Assembly (NCBI RefSeq): GCF_016902535.1
Contig: NZ_JACSNY010000001.1
Location: 62,001 to 126,000 of the forward strand
Direction of reading: 5' to 3'
DNA: 64,000 bases
Origin: Anaerotignum lactatifermentans
Lineage (GTDB): Bacteria > Bacillota > Clostridia > Lachnospirales > Anaerotignaceae
In this document: positions 8,750 to 17,044 of the stretch, one piece after another
Numbering within the stretch: position 1 is the stretch's first letter
Layout of the letters: each line of letters opens with the position of its first letter
Position numbers and translations under genes: made by a program
The notes under the pieces: model-generated
The model's input: only the letters and a program-made list of their open reading frames with translations
The model's database searches: none
What the model was told of the DNA's origin: nothing

Positions 8750-9559
8750 TTACAGGACCTCATGGGATGTCTCCACAACATCCTTCAGCAATACCTCAAC
8801 TTCCTCTCTGGACATGCCTTCTTTTCCCTTCTCCAAATAGATCAGATACTCAATATTGCCTTTGGGGCCCTTAATGGGCGAGAAATCCAGCCCTAATATG
8901 CCAAGGCCGTTAGCCAGGGCATAATCCGCGATCATCGCGATCACATCCTTATGAACCTGTATATCCTTGACAACACCGTTTTTTCCAACCTTTTCCCTGC
9001 CGGCTTCAAACTGCGGCTTAATCAGGCAAACCAGCTGACCCGCCGGCTGCATTACACCTGTTACGGCAGGCAGCACCTTCGTCAGGGAAATAAAAGAAAC
9101 GTCGATGGAAGCGAAATCCGCTTCCTCCGGCACCTGTTCCTTTGTTACATAGCGCACGTTGGTCTTTTCCAGACAAACCACTCTTTCATCATTACGCAGC
9201 TTCCAGTCCAGCTGGCCATAGCCCACGTCGATGGAATACACCTTCGCCGCGCCATTTTGCAGCATACAGTCCGTAAATCCGCCGGTGGAGGCGCCGATAT
9301 CCAGACAGATCTTTCCCTCCAGCGTAATAGGGAATACCTCCATGGCCTTTTCCAGCTTATAGCCGCCCCGGCTCACATATTTCATAGACGCGGCCCGTAC
9401 CTCGATCTGCGCCGTCACAGGGACCTTGGTCCCCGCCTTGTCTTCCTTCATGCCGTCCACATAAACGGTGCCCGCCATGATATAGGCTTTCGCCTGATCT
9501 CTGCCCGGTGCCAGATTTCTCTGGACCAGCAGCACATCCAAACGTTCTTTATCCGCCAT
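8750..9559 (-). CDS. tlyA: TlyA-family 23S/16S rRNA 2'-O-methyltransferase (hemolysin A family)
   Basis: A 269-residue protein with an N-terminal S4 RNA-binding domain (residues about 3-60) and an FtsJ-like SAM methyltransferase domain. The SAM loop is DIGASTGGFTD near residue 90. Characterised homologues methylate rRNA cytidine 2'-OH groups. The hemolysin name is historical. ATG 9557-9559 overlaps the end of dxs by 11 bases, with GGTGAG inside dxs as ribosome binding site, which points to translational coupling. The dxs-tlyA-nadK-argR-recN order is conserved in Firmicutes. Confidence 0.93.
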   Translation of the reverse strand: MADKERLDVLLVQRNLAPGRDQAKAYIMAGTVYVDGMKEDKAGTKVPVTAQIEVRAASMKYVSRGGYKLEKAMEVFPITLEGKICLDIGASTGGFTDCMLQNGAAKVYSIDVGYGQLDWKLRNDERVVCLEKTNVRYVTKEQVPEEADFASIDVSFISLTKVLPAVTGVMQPAGQLVCLIKPQFEAGREKVGKNGVVKDIQVHKDVIAMIADYALANGLGILGLDFSPIKGPKGNIEYLIYLEKGKEGMSREEVEVLLKDVVETSHEVL

Positions 9560-11438
9560 AATTCTCACCCAGTTTTTCTAATATCTTCCGGCAAATGCCT
9601 TCTCCATCCAATCCATATCTGGCAAACAGCTGTGCCTGCGTCCCCTGCTCAAGATATTTATCGGGGAACGCCAGATTGGTCACAGAAGGACAAAGCCCAT
9701 GGTCGCTGTAAAATTCCAGCACCGCGGAGCCCATGCCGCCTTTTCTTAAATGATCCTCTACTGTAAATATCATTTCATAGTCCCTTGCCACATCCAGTAG
9801 TGTCTCCTCATCCAAAGGACGAAGGAACCGCAGGTTCACCAGAGCGGGTTCCAGGCCTTTTTCCTCCAGAAGCCGCACCGCTTCCGCCGCCGCGTCCGTC
9901 ATATGCCCTTCCGCAAGGATGGCAATTTTTCTGCCTTTTTTGATCCATTCCGCCTTGCCTTCCTCCAAAGGCGCGCCCAGACTGCCGCCAAACTCCGAGG
10001 CCGTACCTCTGGGATAGCGCACCGCCACAGGACCGGTACAAACATTCACGGCATACGCCAGCATTTTCTCCAGCTCCCATTTGTTTTTCGGAGAAAGAAT
10101 GGTCATATTGGGAATATCCCGCAGATACGCAATATCAAATACCCCCTGATGGGTTTCGCCGTCGTTGCCTACGATACCGGCACGGTCGATGGCAAATACC
10201 ACATGGAGGTTTTCCATGCACACATCATGAATGATCTGGTCATAAGCCCGCTGCAAAAAGGACGAATATACCGCAAATACCGGCACCATACCCTGAGACG
10301 CCAGCCCTGCCGCAAATGTCACTGCGTGCTGCTCCGCAATAGCAACGTCAAAGAAGCGTTTCGGGAATTCCTTCTGGAATTTCTCGAAGCCAGTGCCGCC
10401 GGCCATAGCCGCCGTAATGCCTACCACCTTTTTGTTCTTCCGGCCAATCTCTACCATTTTGCTGCCAAATACGGAGGACCAGCTGGGCTTGCTGCTCTTG
10501 GAAATTGCTTCCCCTGTCCGCAGGTCAAAAGCGCTGACGCCGTGGTAATCCCAGGGACGTTCCTCCGCATAGCGGTAACCTCTGCCCTTTTCCGTTTTCA
10601 CATGAATCATCAGCGGTCCATGCATTTTCTTTACATTCTGGAACAATTCAATCAATTCCGGCAGATCATGTCCATCCACGGGACCGATGTACTTAAATCC
10701 CATGCCTTCAAAAACAGCGCCTTCCAGCAGGATCAGTTTGGCGCTGTCCCGTACCTTTTCCAATACGGAATAGGCGGGCTTGCCCAGCACAGGCACCATA
10801 TCCCGGAACTGCTTGAAATTATCCTTAAAGGTCTGATACCGATTGCTAGTGCGCAAAGAATTCAAATGCTTGCTGATGGCGCCCACATTGGTATCAATAG
10901 ACATCTGGTTATCGTTCAGAACAACGATCAGATTTGTGTTTTCCCTTCCAGCGTTGTTCAATGCCTCATAAGCCAGACCGCCGGTCATGGAACCATCACC
11001 GATAACGGCAATCACATGGTTCTTCTTCCCCTGGAGATCTCTTGCCTTGGCAATCCCCAAAGCGGCGGAAATAGAGGTGGAACTGTGGCCCGCCGCGAAG
11101 GCGTCACATTCGCTCTCTTCCGGTTTAGGAAATCCGCTGAGACCGTCTAACTGCCGCAGGGTAGAAAACTGATCCTTTCTTCCTGTCAGCATTTTATGGA
11201 TATAGGCCTGATGGCCCACATCCCATACAATCTTATCCTCCGGCGGGGAAAAACAGTACTCCAGCGCCACCGTCAGTTCCACTACCCCCAGATTGGATGC
11301 CAGATGGCCCCCTGTTTTGGATACGGAACGCAGCAGGAACTTCCGCAGCTCTCTGCATAGTACCTCCATCTGCTCCACATCCATTTTCTTTAAATCCTCT
11401 GTGGAATGGATTCTCTCCAACAATCCGCCCACATTCAT
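9549..11438 (-). CDS. dxs: 1-deoxy-D-xylulose-5-phosphate synthase
   Basis: First enzyme of the MEP isoprenoid pathway: a thiamine-diphosphate enzyme joining pyruvate and glyceraldehyde 3-phosphate. About 629 residues. The TPP/Mg motif GDGSMTGG begins near residue 151 and runs on to the ALNNAG segment. The transketolase pyrimidine-binding domain follows with EQHAV and the GxxGxDGxTH-type motif (VGNDGETHQG). The C-terminal transketolase domain is complete. ATG 11436-11438 is preferred over GTG 11441, with AAGGA five bases before it. It lies downstream of ispA and yuiD, so one transcript carries early and late isoprenoid steps. Confidence 0.96.
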   Translation of the reverse strand: MNVGGLLERIHSTEDLKKMDVEQMEVLCRELRKFLLRSVSKTGGHLASNLGVVELTVALEYCFSPPEDKIVWDVGHQAYIHKMLTGRKDQFSTLRQLDGLSGFPKPEESECDAFAAGHSSTSISAALGIAKARDLQGKKNHVIAVIGDGSMTGGLAYEALNNAGRENTNLIVVLNDNQMSIDTNVGAISKHLNSLRTSNRYQTFKDNFKQFRDMVPVLGKPAYSVLEKVRDSAKLILLEGAVFEGMGFKYIGPVDGHDLPELIELFQNVKKMHGPLMIHVKTEKGRGYRYAEERPWDYHGVSAFDLRTGEAISKSSKPSWSSVFGSKMVEIGRKNKKVVGITAAMAGGTGFEKFQKEFPKRFFDVAIAEQHAVTFAAGLASQGMVPVFAVYSSFLQRAYDQIIHDVCMENLHVVFAIDRAGIVGNDGETHQGVFDIAYLRDIPNMTILSPKNKWELEKMLAYAVNVCTGPVAVRYPRGTASEFGGSLGAPLEEGKAEWIKKGRKIAILAEGHMTDAAAEAVRLLEEKGLEPALVNLRFLRPLDEETLLDVARDYEMIFTVEDHLRKGGMGSAVLEFYSDHGLCPSVTNLAFPDKYLEQGTQAQLFARYGLDGEGICRKILEKLGENYGG

Positions 11439-11446
11439 CACCTTCC

Positions 11447-11875
11447 TTAAAAAAGCCAGCCAATCACAATACCCAGAATGGCTCCTACAAACACTTCCAG
11501 AGGCGTATGACCCAGCAGTTCTTTCACTCTCTGGAAATTCGGCAGCTTATGGTGCTCGATCAGGTAATTCAGAATTTCCGCCTGTTTGCCTGCCGCTCTG
11601 CGGATTCCCGCCGCGTCATACATGACCACAAAAGAGAAAATCAAACAAGCCGCGAACAACGCCGAATCAAATCCATTGTATTTTCCCACGCTTACCGTCA
11701 GCGCCATAACCGTCGAGGAATGGGAGCTGGGCATTCCGCCTGTTCCCGTCAGCCGGCTGGCGTCAAATTTCCGCTCCGTCACAATGGGACGAAGTGTTTT
11801 AAAGCCCTGAGCAATAGCCCAGGAAATCAGTGCCGCCCACAGGGGCTTATTATATAAAAGTGCTTCAATTCCCAT
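11447..11875 (-). CDS. divergent PAP2 family membrane protein (YuiD/DUF212)
   Basis: A 142-residue integral membrane protein of the divergent PAP2 (acid phosphatase/vanadium haloperoxidase-related) family. The phosphatase-like motif is split into GGMPSSHSS near residue 47 and MYDAAGIRR near residue 85. Three or four hydrophobic segments are seen. The family is thought to act on lipid-linked phosphates, and its place between ispA and dxs fits a polyprenyl-phosphate substrate, but that is inference. GTG 11884 is an alternative start. Confidence 0.88.
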   Translation of the reverse strand: MGIEALLYNKPLWAALISWAIAQGFKTLRPIVTERKFDASRLTGTGGMPSSHSSTVMALTVSVGKYNGFDSALFAACLIFSFVVMYDAAGIRRAAGKQAEILNYLIEHHKLPNFQRVKELLGHTPLEVFVGAILGIVIGWLF

Positions 11876-11891
11876 AGAATCCACTTCTTTC

Positions 11892-12776
11892 TCAATAGGT
11901 ACGCTTCAAAAGATAGGAGGTCAGCTCCAGCAGGAAGTGGCAGCTTTCTCCCTGTTCCTTCCAGATTTCCTCCGCTTCCCGGGACAGCTGTGCCGCAATC
12001 TCTTTGGATTTTTCAATGCCGTACAGCGTCACATAGGTTGTTTTCTGATTCTTTTCATCGCTGTGTACTGGTTTGCCCAATTCTTCCGTGGTGCTGGTCA
12101 CATCCAGAATGTCATCCAGGATCTGAAAGGCCACACCAATCTTTTCCCCGGCCAGACCAAAGCGTTCCACCACTTCCTCCGGCGCGCCGCCGGCTCTCGC
12201 GCCCGCTTCCAGAGCGCCGCGGATCATAGCCGCCGTTTTATGCACATGAATAAATTCCAATACCTCTTTTTCCATAGGCTTGCCGTCATACTGCACATCC
12301 ACAGCCTGTCCTGTCAGCATTCCGTGAACGCCCGCTCCTTTGGCAATGGCATACATAGCGCCGCAGGTCTCTTTGGACGGGTTCTCCCAGCAGGCCTTTG
12401 CCATGATCTCCATGGCATGGTGCAGCAGTCCGTCTCCCGCCAGAATCGCCATATCCTCCCCAAAGACTTTATGGGAAGTCGGCCGGCCCCGACGATAATC
12501 ATCGTTATCCATGGCCGGCAGATCGTCATGGATCAGAGAATAGGTATGAATCATCTCCAGAGCGCAGGCAAAGGGCTCTGCCTTTTTCTTATCCCCTCCT
12601 ACGGCCTCACAGGCCGCCAATACCATCATGGGGCGCAGCCGCTTGCCGCCGGCAAACAAACTATACCGCATGGCCTCAAAAATCACGGGAGGAAAGGCTT
12701 CCTGCCGCGGGATATAATGTTCCAGCGCTTCTTCGATTTCTTTGATCCGCTCTTGCAGTTCCTGTTTAAAATCCAT
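11892..12776 (-). CDS. ispA: polyprenyl synthetase, probable farnesyl diphosphate synthase
   Basis: Condenses isopentenyl diphosphate units onto allylic primers. It has 294 residues. The first aspartate-rich motif is DDLPAMDND (near residue 83) and the second is DDILD (near residue 223). The two-residue insertion in the first motif is typical of short-chain bacterial FPP/GGPP synthases. ATG 12774-12776 is chosen because GAGGAGG within the end of xseB precedes it. The xseA-xseB-ispA order is classic. Product chain length cannot be fixed from sequence alone. Confidence 0.93.
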   Translation of the reverse strand: MDFKQELQERIKEIEEALEHYIPRQEAFPPVIFEAMRYSLFAGGKRLRPMMVLAACEAVGGDKKKAEPFACALEMIHTYSLIHDDLPAMDNDDYRRGRPTSHKVFGEDMAILAGDGLLHHAMEIMAKACWENPSKETCGAMYAIAKGAGVHGMLTGQAVDVQYDGKPMEKEVLEFIHVHKTAAMIRGALEAGARAGGAPEEVVERFGLAGEKIGVAFQILDDILDVTSTTEELGKPVHSDEKNQKTTYVTLYGIEKSKEIAAQLSREAEEIWKEQGESCHFLLELTSYLLKRTY

Positions 12777-12777
12777 G

Positions 12778-13008
12778 TTATTCTTCCTCCTCAAAAGGGG
12801 TCTCTTCCCACAGCCCCGCTTCCTTGCGCAGCATGGTTACCGTGCCTTCCGCCGCCGCCAGCTTTTCCCGGCAGACCGCCGAAAGGGACAGTCCTTCCTG
12901 ATACAGCTTTACCGCATCCTCCAGCAGCAGCTCCTCTGTTTCCATCCGCTCCACGATTTCTTCCAGCCGTGTCATCGCTTCCTCAAAGGATACCTTCTTT
13001 TTCGCCAT
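12778..13008 (-). CDS. xseB: exodeoxyribonuclease VII small subunit XseB
   Basis: A 76-residue helical subunit that binds XseA to form exonuclease VII, which degrades single-stranded DNA from either end. The conserved FEEAMTRLEEIVERME start and the YQEGLSL segment are visible. The C-terminus is acidic. Its start lies inside xseA (26-base overlap), which suggests translational coupling and matched subunit synthesis. Confidence 0.94.
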   Translation of the reverse strand: MAKKKVSFEEAMTRLEEIVERMETEELLLEDAVKLYQEGLSLSAVCREKLAAAEGTVTMLRKEAGLWEETPFEEEE

Positions 13009-14218
13009 GGGTCCTCACCGCCTTTTCCTTGATTTCTGTCCATAAACTGCCGTCCCGCAGTTCCAATCGAATCTTGTCCCCCACTTCCGTCTGTTCCACG
13101 GAAGTCAACAGCTTTCCTTCCGCAGTTCTTGCCGTCAAAAAGCCTCGTTTCATTACCGCCAGAGGCGATGCCGCCGCCAGGCGGTCCTCCATCGTCAGCA
13201 AATCCTTTGCCGCGTTTTCCAGCTGCCTTGTCATTTCTCTTGTCATGCGGCGGGTCTGTTCCTCCACATAAATCCGATGCTGCCGGAACCTCTCCCAGGG
13301 TCTGGCCAGCACCGGCCGGTTCTTCATATACTCCAGCCGCCGTCTGCACTGGGTCATGACAGCGTCCATGTCCCGATCCAGCCGCATCCGCAGCCGCCTT
13401 AGACCATCCCGTTTTTCCTCCAGAGGGGTGGTCGCCAGTTCCGCCGCCGCGGAAGGCGTCGCCGCCCGCAGATCCGCCGTAAAATCAGCAATGGTAAAGT
13501 CTGTTTCATGGCCTACTGCAGAAATCACCGGGATCTCCGAAGCGAAAATGGCCCTTGCCACGGCCTCCTCGTTAAAGCACCACAGGTCTTCCATAGAACC
13601 GCCGCCCCGGCCCAGTATAATCACATCGGCTTTTCCCCAGCTGTTGACCAGCCGCAAGGAGCGGACAATATCCTCCGCCGCGGCCTCGCCCTGTACCAGT
13701 GTCGGCACGATCACCAGCTTTACGGAAGGGTCTCTGCGTTTGACGATATGCACAATATCCCGCACCGCCGCTCCCGTAGGGGAAGTAATGACGGCAATAC
13801 AGGACGGATTTTTTGGGATCTCCCGCTTAAAATCCGGATCAAAAAGACCTTCCGCCGCCAGTTTTTCCTTCAGCTGCTCAAAAGCCGCCTGCAAAGCGCC
13901 GATGCCCACCGGCTCCATAATCTCCGCGTAAAGCTGATATTGCCCCGTCCTCTCATAGAGGGATATATGGCCATATACAATGACCTGCATCCCGTTTTCC
14001 GGCAAAAAGGGCAGCGCCGCCGCGTCCGCCCGAAACATCATGCAGCTGATGGCGCCGCTGGGGTCCTTCAGGGAAAAATACAGATGCCCTGAAGAATGTG
14101 CCTTAAAATTAGAGATTTCCCCCCGCACCAGAAGACTGCTGAGGATAATATCATTTTCCAGCAGATTTTTAATATACCGATTGATCTGCCCAACGGTAAA
14201 AACCTTGGGTTCCATCAT
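12983..14218 (-). CDS. xseA: exodeoxyribonuclease VII large subunit XseA
   Basis: Catalytic subunit of exonuclease VII. The 411 residues comprise an N-terminal OB-fold (about 1-105), a catalytic core with ITSPTGAAVRDI, GRGGGS and GHETDFTIAD motifs, and a long C-terminal helical arm that binds XseB. The start could be either of two adjacent ATGs at 14213-14218, and the ribosome binding site is weak. It lies 18 bases after nusB. Confidence 0.95.
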   Translation of the reverse strand: MMEPKVFTVGQINRYIKNLLENDIILSSLLVRGEISNFKAHSSGHLYFSLKDPSGAISCMMFRADAAALPFLPENGMQVIVYGHISLYERTGQYQLYAEIMEPVGIGALQAAFEQLKEKLAAEGLFDPDFKREIPKNPSCIAVITSPTGAAVRDIVHIVKRRDPSVKLVIVPTLVQGEAAAEDIVRSLRLVNSWGKADVIILGRGGGSMEDLWCFNEEAVARAIFASEIPVISAVGHETDFTIADFTADLRAATPSAAAELATTPLEEKRDGLRRLRMRLDRDMDAVMTQCRRRLEYMKNRPVLARPWERFRQHRIYVEEQTRRMTREMTRQLENAAKDLLTMEDRLAAASPLAVMKRGFLTARTAEGKLLTSVEQTEVGDKIRLELRDGSLWTEIKEKAVRTHGEKEGIL

Positions 14219-14236
14219 TTCACATCATCCATTCTC

Positions 14237-14635
14237 TCAGGCAGAAGCGATCTTGCCCAAAATGCCGTTGATAAAGGCAGGTGCTTCATCAGAGCTGAAT
14301 TTCTTTGCCATTTCCACTGCCTCATTGATGGCAACGCCCACCGGCGTATCCTGAGAATAGCGCATTTCATAGACTGCCAGCCGCAGGATCGCCAGATCCA
14401 CACGATTCATCCGTTCAGTATCCCAGCCTTTGGCAAAGCTGTCGATCAAAGCGTCGATCTCTGTCTGGTGCTCCTTTACGCCGTCTACCGCCGCAAGGAT
14501 AAAGGCCTTGTCCTCCTCCGAGACAGGATCTTCCTTTTCCTCAAAAAACATTTCCTTCAATTCTTCGTATTCCTCATTAAACTCCATCTGAAACAGGAGA
14601 ATAAACGCGTTTTTTCTCGCACTTCTTCGGCTCAT
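14237..14635 (-). CDS. nusB: transcription antitermination factor NusB
   Basis: Small RNA-binding protein that works with NusE (S10) in rRNA transcription antitermination. The 132-residue all-helical fold shows the N-terminal SARKNAFILLFQMEF segment and the conserved DLAILRLAVYEM and AINEAVEMAKKF helices. It follows asp23 after a small hairpin that may reduce read-through. The asp23-nusB-xseA-xseB-ispA order is widely conserved. Confidence 0.95.
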   Translation of the reverse strand: MSRRSARKNAFILLFQMEFNEEYEELKEMFFEEKEDPVSEEDKAFILAAVDGVKEHQTEIDALIDSFAKGWDTERMNRVDLAILRLAVYEMRYSQDTPVGVAINEAVEMAKKFSSDEAPAFINGILGKIASA

Positions 14636-14663
14636 ACTTTCCCTCCGTAGATCAAATTATAAA

Positions 14664-14693
14664 GGACAAATACCACTCCTGACGGGAGTGGTA
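14664..14693 (-). terminator. small hairpin between asp23 and nusB (partial terminator)
   Basis: TACCACTCC (14671-14679) pairs with GGAGTGGTA (14685-14693) around a 5-base loop. On the minus strand it is followed by TTTGTCCTTT, an imperfect T-run. Confidence 0.45.
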
Positions 14694-14705
14694 CATAGTG
14701 ACTGA

Positions 14706-15074
14706 TTATTCTTCTTCCGCCGCCGCGGCTTTTTCTTTTACAATGCCCGTAACGGCAACATTAACTGCGGGCACGTTCAGACCGGTCATAGTCTCCACGG
14801 CGTTCTTTACCTTTTTCTGTACTTCTTCCGCCGCGGTCTGGACCTTTGTTCCGAATTTTACAATAATTTCCATATCCAGAACAACCTCATTGTTCTCATT
14901 GGTCACTCTGACGCATTTGGTCTGGCCTTTTTTGCCGAAAAATTCCGTAAAGCTTTTATTTCCGCCGTAGCCTTCCATAACGCCTTCTACTTCCAGCGCG
15001 GCTGTCACCGCGATCAAGCTGATAACCTCATCCGCGATCTGGATCTGACCATTGTTTCCTTTATACTCAGACAT
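14706..15074 (-). CDS. Asp23/Gls24 family envelope stress response protein
   Basis: A 122-residue protein of the Asp23 family (PF03780). In the staphylococcal prototype these are membrane-associated, abundant and linked to cell envelope homeostasis. The family pattern IAVTAALEVEGV near residue 22 and the DMEIIVKFG segment near 67 are visible. The C-terminus is rich in Ala and Glu. First gene of the operon, with a strong promoter at 15168-15196. Molecular function of clostridial members is not established. Confidence 0.9.
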   Translation of the reverse strand: MSEYKGNNGQIQIADEVISLIAVTAALEVEGVMEGYGGNKSFTEFFGKKGQTKCVRVTNENNEVVLDMEIIVKFGTKVQTAAEEVQKKVKNAVETMTGLNVPAVNVAVTGIVKEKAAAAEEE

Positions 15075-15167
15075 TTCGCTACCTCCTGTCTTTTTTCTAT
15101 ATTCACCATTCTATACATGAAAAAAAGAATCCATACGAATCTATGAAATCTTCTACTTTGTTGTATT

Positions 15168-15196
15168 ATTATAGCAGATATTCTCATTTAATGCAA
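15168..15196 (-). promoter_or_regulatory. sigma-A promoter of the asp23-to-recN operon
   Basis: Minus-strand TTGCAT (15191-15196), a 17-base spacer and a perfect TATAAT (15168-15173), about 95 bases before asp23. Confidence 0.75.
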
Positions 15197-15292
15197 ATAA
15201 ATATGCAACGTGATATGTATAAAAAGACAGTCAATTTTCTTAAAAAATTTTAAATATTGCGGCCGATACCGCCTCTTTTCCTTTTCGGAAAC

Positions 15293-15340
15293 AAAAAAAA
15301 TCAGCCGGAGATCCCCCTTCCTTTCGGGTATTTCCGGCTG
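15293..15340 (-). terminator. terminator of the spoIIIA operon
   Basis: CAGCCGGA (15302-15309) pairs with TCCGGCTG (15333-15340), with further inner pairing. On the minus strand it is followed by an eight-base T-run. Confidence 0.85.
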
Positions 15341-15348
15341 TACTTTTT

Positions 15349-15993
15349 TTATTTTCCCTGCTTCCAGGTAGAAATACGAATCTGATCCGCCTGATATCCT
15401 GTTTTTCTGGTGACAATATCCTGGATCTGCGCTACTTCCGCCTCTGTCAAATTATCTTTGGAAACCACAACATCTACCGTATCATCATCAATACGCACAT
15501 AGGCATGACTGAACCCCTTAGATTGTATCATGGATTCCGCCGCCGTTTCCTTCTCGATGCGTTCCTGGATCTGGAGCATGCTTTCACTGCATTTTTCTTT
15601 CTGGGCGTCAGTAATATTCTGATTATCCAGCATTTCCGTCAGCAGATCCTTCTGCTTCGCTCTGGCCTGCTCCCGTTCCAGCTTGGCCTCGGCAAAATAC
15701 CCCTCCAGGCTGCTGGCGCTGCTTTCCGCGCTGGCATAGACCGCCGCACCGTCTCCCGTTGTGGCCGACACCTCCGCCGTAATAGGGTCCAGCGGTTCCT
15801 CCGCCTCCAGATCATCGGGCAGTGCCGCGTAATCCTCATCCAGCAGCGCCGTCAGATCTCCCTCTTCCGACAACTGCATGGCTGTCTGCGTCCCTTCCGA
15901 CAGCTTGCTCTCCTGAAAATTCAAATACCCCGCCGCCGCGATCATTACCGCCAGCGCCGTTACTACAACCTGATTCCGTTTTACCTGAAACAT
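15349..15993 (-). CDS. spoIIIAH: stage III sporulation protein AH
   Basis: Mother-cell protein that crosses to bind forespore SpoIIQ and builds the channel joining the two cells during engulfment. 214 residues with one N-terminal membrane anchor (about 8-26), an acidic, Ala-rich linker, and a C-terminal YscJ/FliF-like ring-building domain (about 95-212). Its ATG shares one base with the spoIIIAG stop codon (TAATG). Last gene of the operon. Confidence 0.95.
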   Translation of the reverse strand: MFQVKRNQVVVTALAVMIAAAGYLNFQESKLSEGTQTAMQLSEEGDLTALLDEDYAALPDDLEAEEPLDPITAEVSATTGDGAAVYASAESSASSLEGYFAEAKLEREQARAKQKDLLTEMLDNQNITDAQKEKCSESMLQIQERIEKETAAESMIQSKGFSHAYVRIDDDTVDVVVSKDNLTEAEVAQIQDIVTRKTGYQADQIRISTWKQGK

Positions 15994-16538
15994 TAACCCT
16001 CTCCCCCTTGCTTCATTTTCAATACGGCGATTTTATGGGATGGGATATCCAGCAAAGCCTGGGCCGCTTCCGTCAGTCTGCCGCAGACCACTGGGTCCTC
16101 TCCTCCCTCCGCCACAATAACCACACCCTCCACAACAGGCGACTGTTCTGTCAGAACGATGGGGCTTTGCCCGTCACCATTGTCCGCCAGCACCACCGTG
16201 CGCTCCGTCTGTATGGATTCCTCTGTGGTCTTGCTGCTCTCTTCCCGCCTTTCCTCTGTCGCCAGCACCTGTTCCGCCCCGGAACGATAGGTCACCATGA
16301 CTCTTACCTTCCCCGCTCCGGCCACAGTGGAAAGGATCTCCTCCATTTCCTGCTGGATATCCTTTTCCTCCTGAACCGTTACGGTCTGCACGGGCGGCTG
16401 CTCCGGCGCTTCCTTCTGGGAAAATAGTCCCTTGCTTCCCACCAGAAGGAGGATACCCAGAAAAAAGGCCGCTGCCAGCCGATTTCTCTTCCCTTTGTTT
16501 TCCGGCTGAAACAACTGCCGGAAAAAGGATTCATTCAT
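15993..16538 (-). CDS. spoIIIAG: stage III sporulation protein AG
   Basis: Ring-forming component of the SpoIIIA-SpoIIQ channel. 181 residues from ATG 16536-16538. One membrane helix lies at about 20-37, followed by a YscJ-like domain with the GAGKVRVMVTY motif near 72 and a variable insertion rich in Glu and Ser. A longer upstream reading frame exists, but this start overlaps the spoIIIAF stop and has GGAGAAGG upstream. Confidence 0.93.
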   Translation of the reverse strand: MNESFFRQLFQPENKGKRNRLAAAFFLGILLLVGSKGLFSQKEAPEQPPVQTVTVQEEKDIQQEMEEILSTVAGAGKVRVMVTYRSGAEQVLATEERREESSKTTEESIQTERTVVLADNGDGQSPIVLTEQSPVVEGVVIVAEGGEDPVVCGRLTEAAQALLDIPSHKIAVLKMKQGGEG

Positions 16539-17031
16539 CTGTGTCACCTTCTCCCCATGGCGATACGGATATCTCTGCCGGGCACAGCGCATACCGTTTC
16601 GCCGCGTACACTTTGATTTGTTCCTGTGTATCTTTTCCGCCGATTTCCAAAGATTCCAGCGCGCCGTATGTATCGGAATCGGGATCTTGATCCCAGCCGA
16701 CACGCACCCATTCCACCGTGTCGTCCTCCGCCCGAAGATCCATCAGTATCGCCTCTTCCATCTGCGCCTCATAAGCGTCATGGCTCCATTTCTCCTGCAA
16801 AGCGGCATACTCCTCTTCCCCCGGGAGGTCCTCTTCCCACTGCGCCGACGGCAGCGCAAGCGCTCCTCCCAAATGAAATAAAGGCTGTATCACTGCCGAA
16901 AGTATCATCACGCCCAGCACCATTTCCAGATACTTCCGAAAGCTGCCTTCCGGCATCAACAGGCCTGCCATAACGGAAAATAACGTCAACGCCGTTATAG
17001 TTTTTATATATGCGGCAAATGCCTCCGCCAT
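16531..17031 (-). CDS. spoIIIAF: stage III sporulation protein AF
   Basis: Membrane component of the SpoIIIA complex. 166 residues from ATG 17029-17031, with two N-terminal hydrophobic helices (about 5-25 and 33-55) and a soluble C-terminal domain that is poorly conserved except for the late IKVYAAKRY region. An in-frame upstream extension to 17073 overlaps spoIIIAE and lacks a better ribosome binding site. The assignment rests mainly on position and topology. Confidence 0.88.
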   Translation of the reverse strand: MAEAFAAYIKTITALTLFSVMAGLLMPEGSFRKYLEMVLGVMILSAVIQPLFHLGGALALPSAQWEEDLPGEEEYAALQEKWSHDAYEAQMEEAILMDLRAEDDTVEWVRVGWDQDPDSDTYGALESLEIGGKDTQEQIKVYAAKRYALCPAEISVSPWGEGDTDE

Positions 17032-17044
17032 TCCTTTTCCCCCT

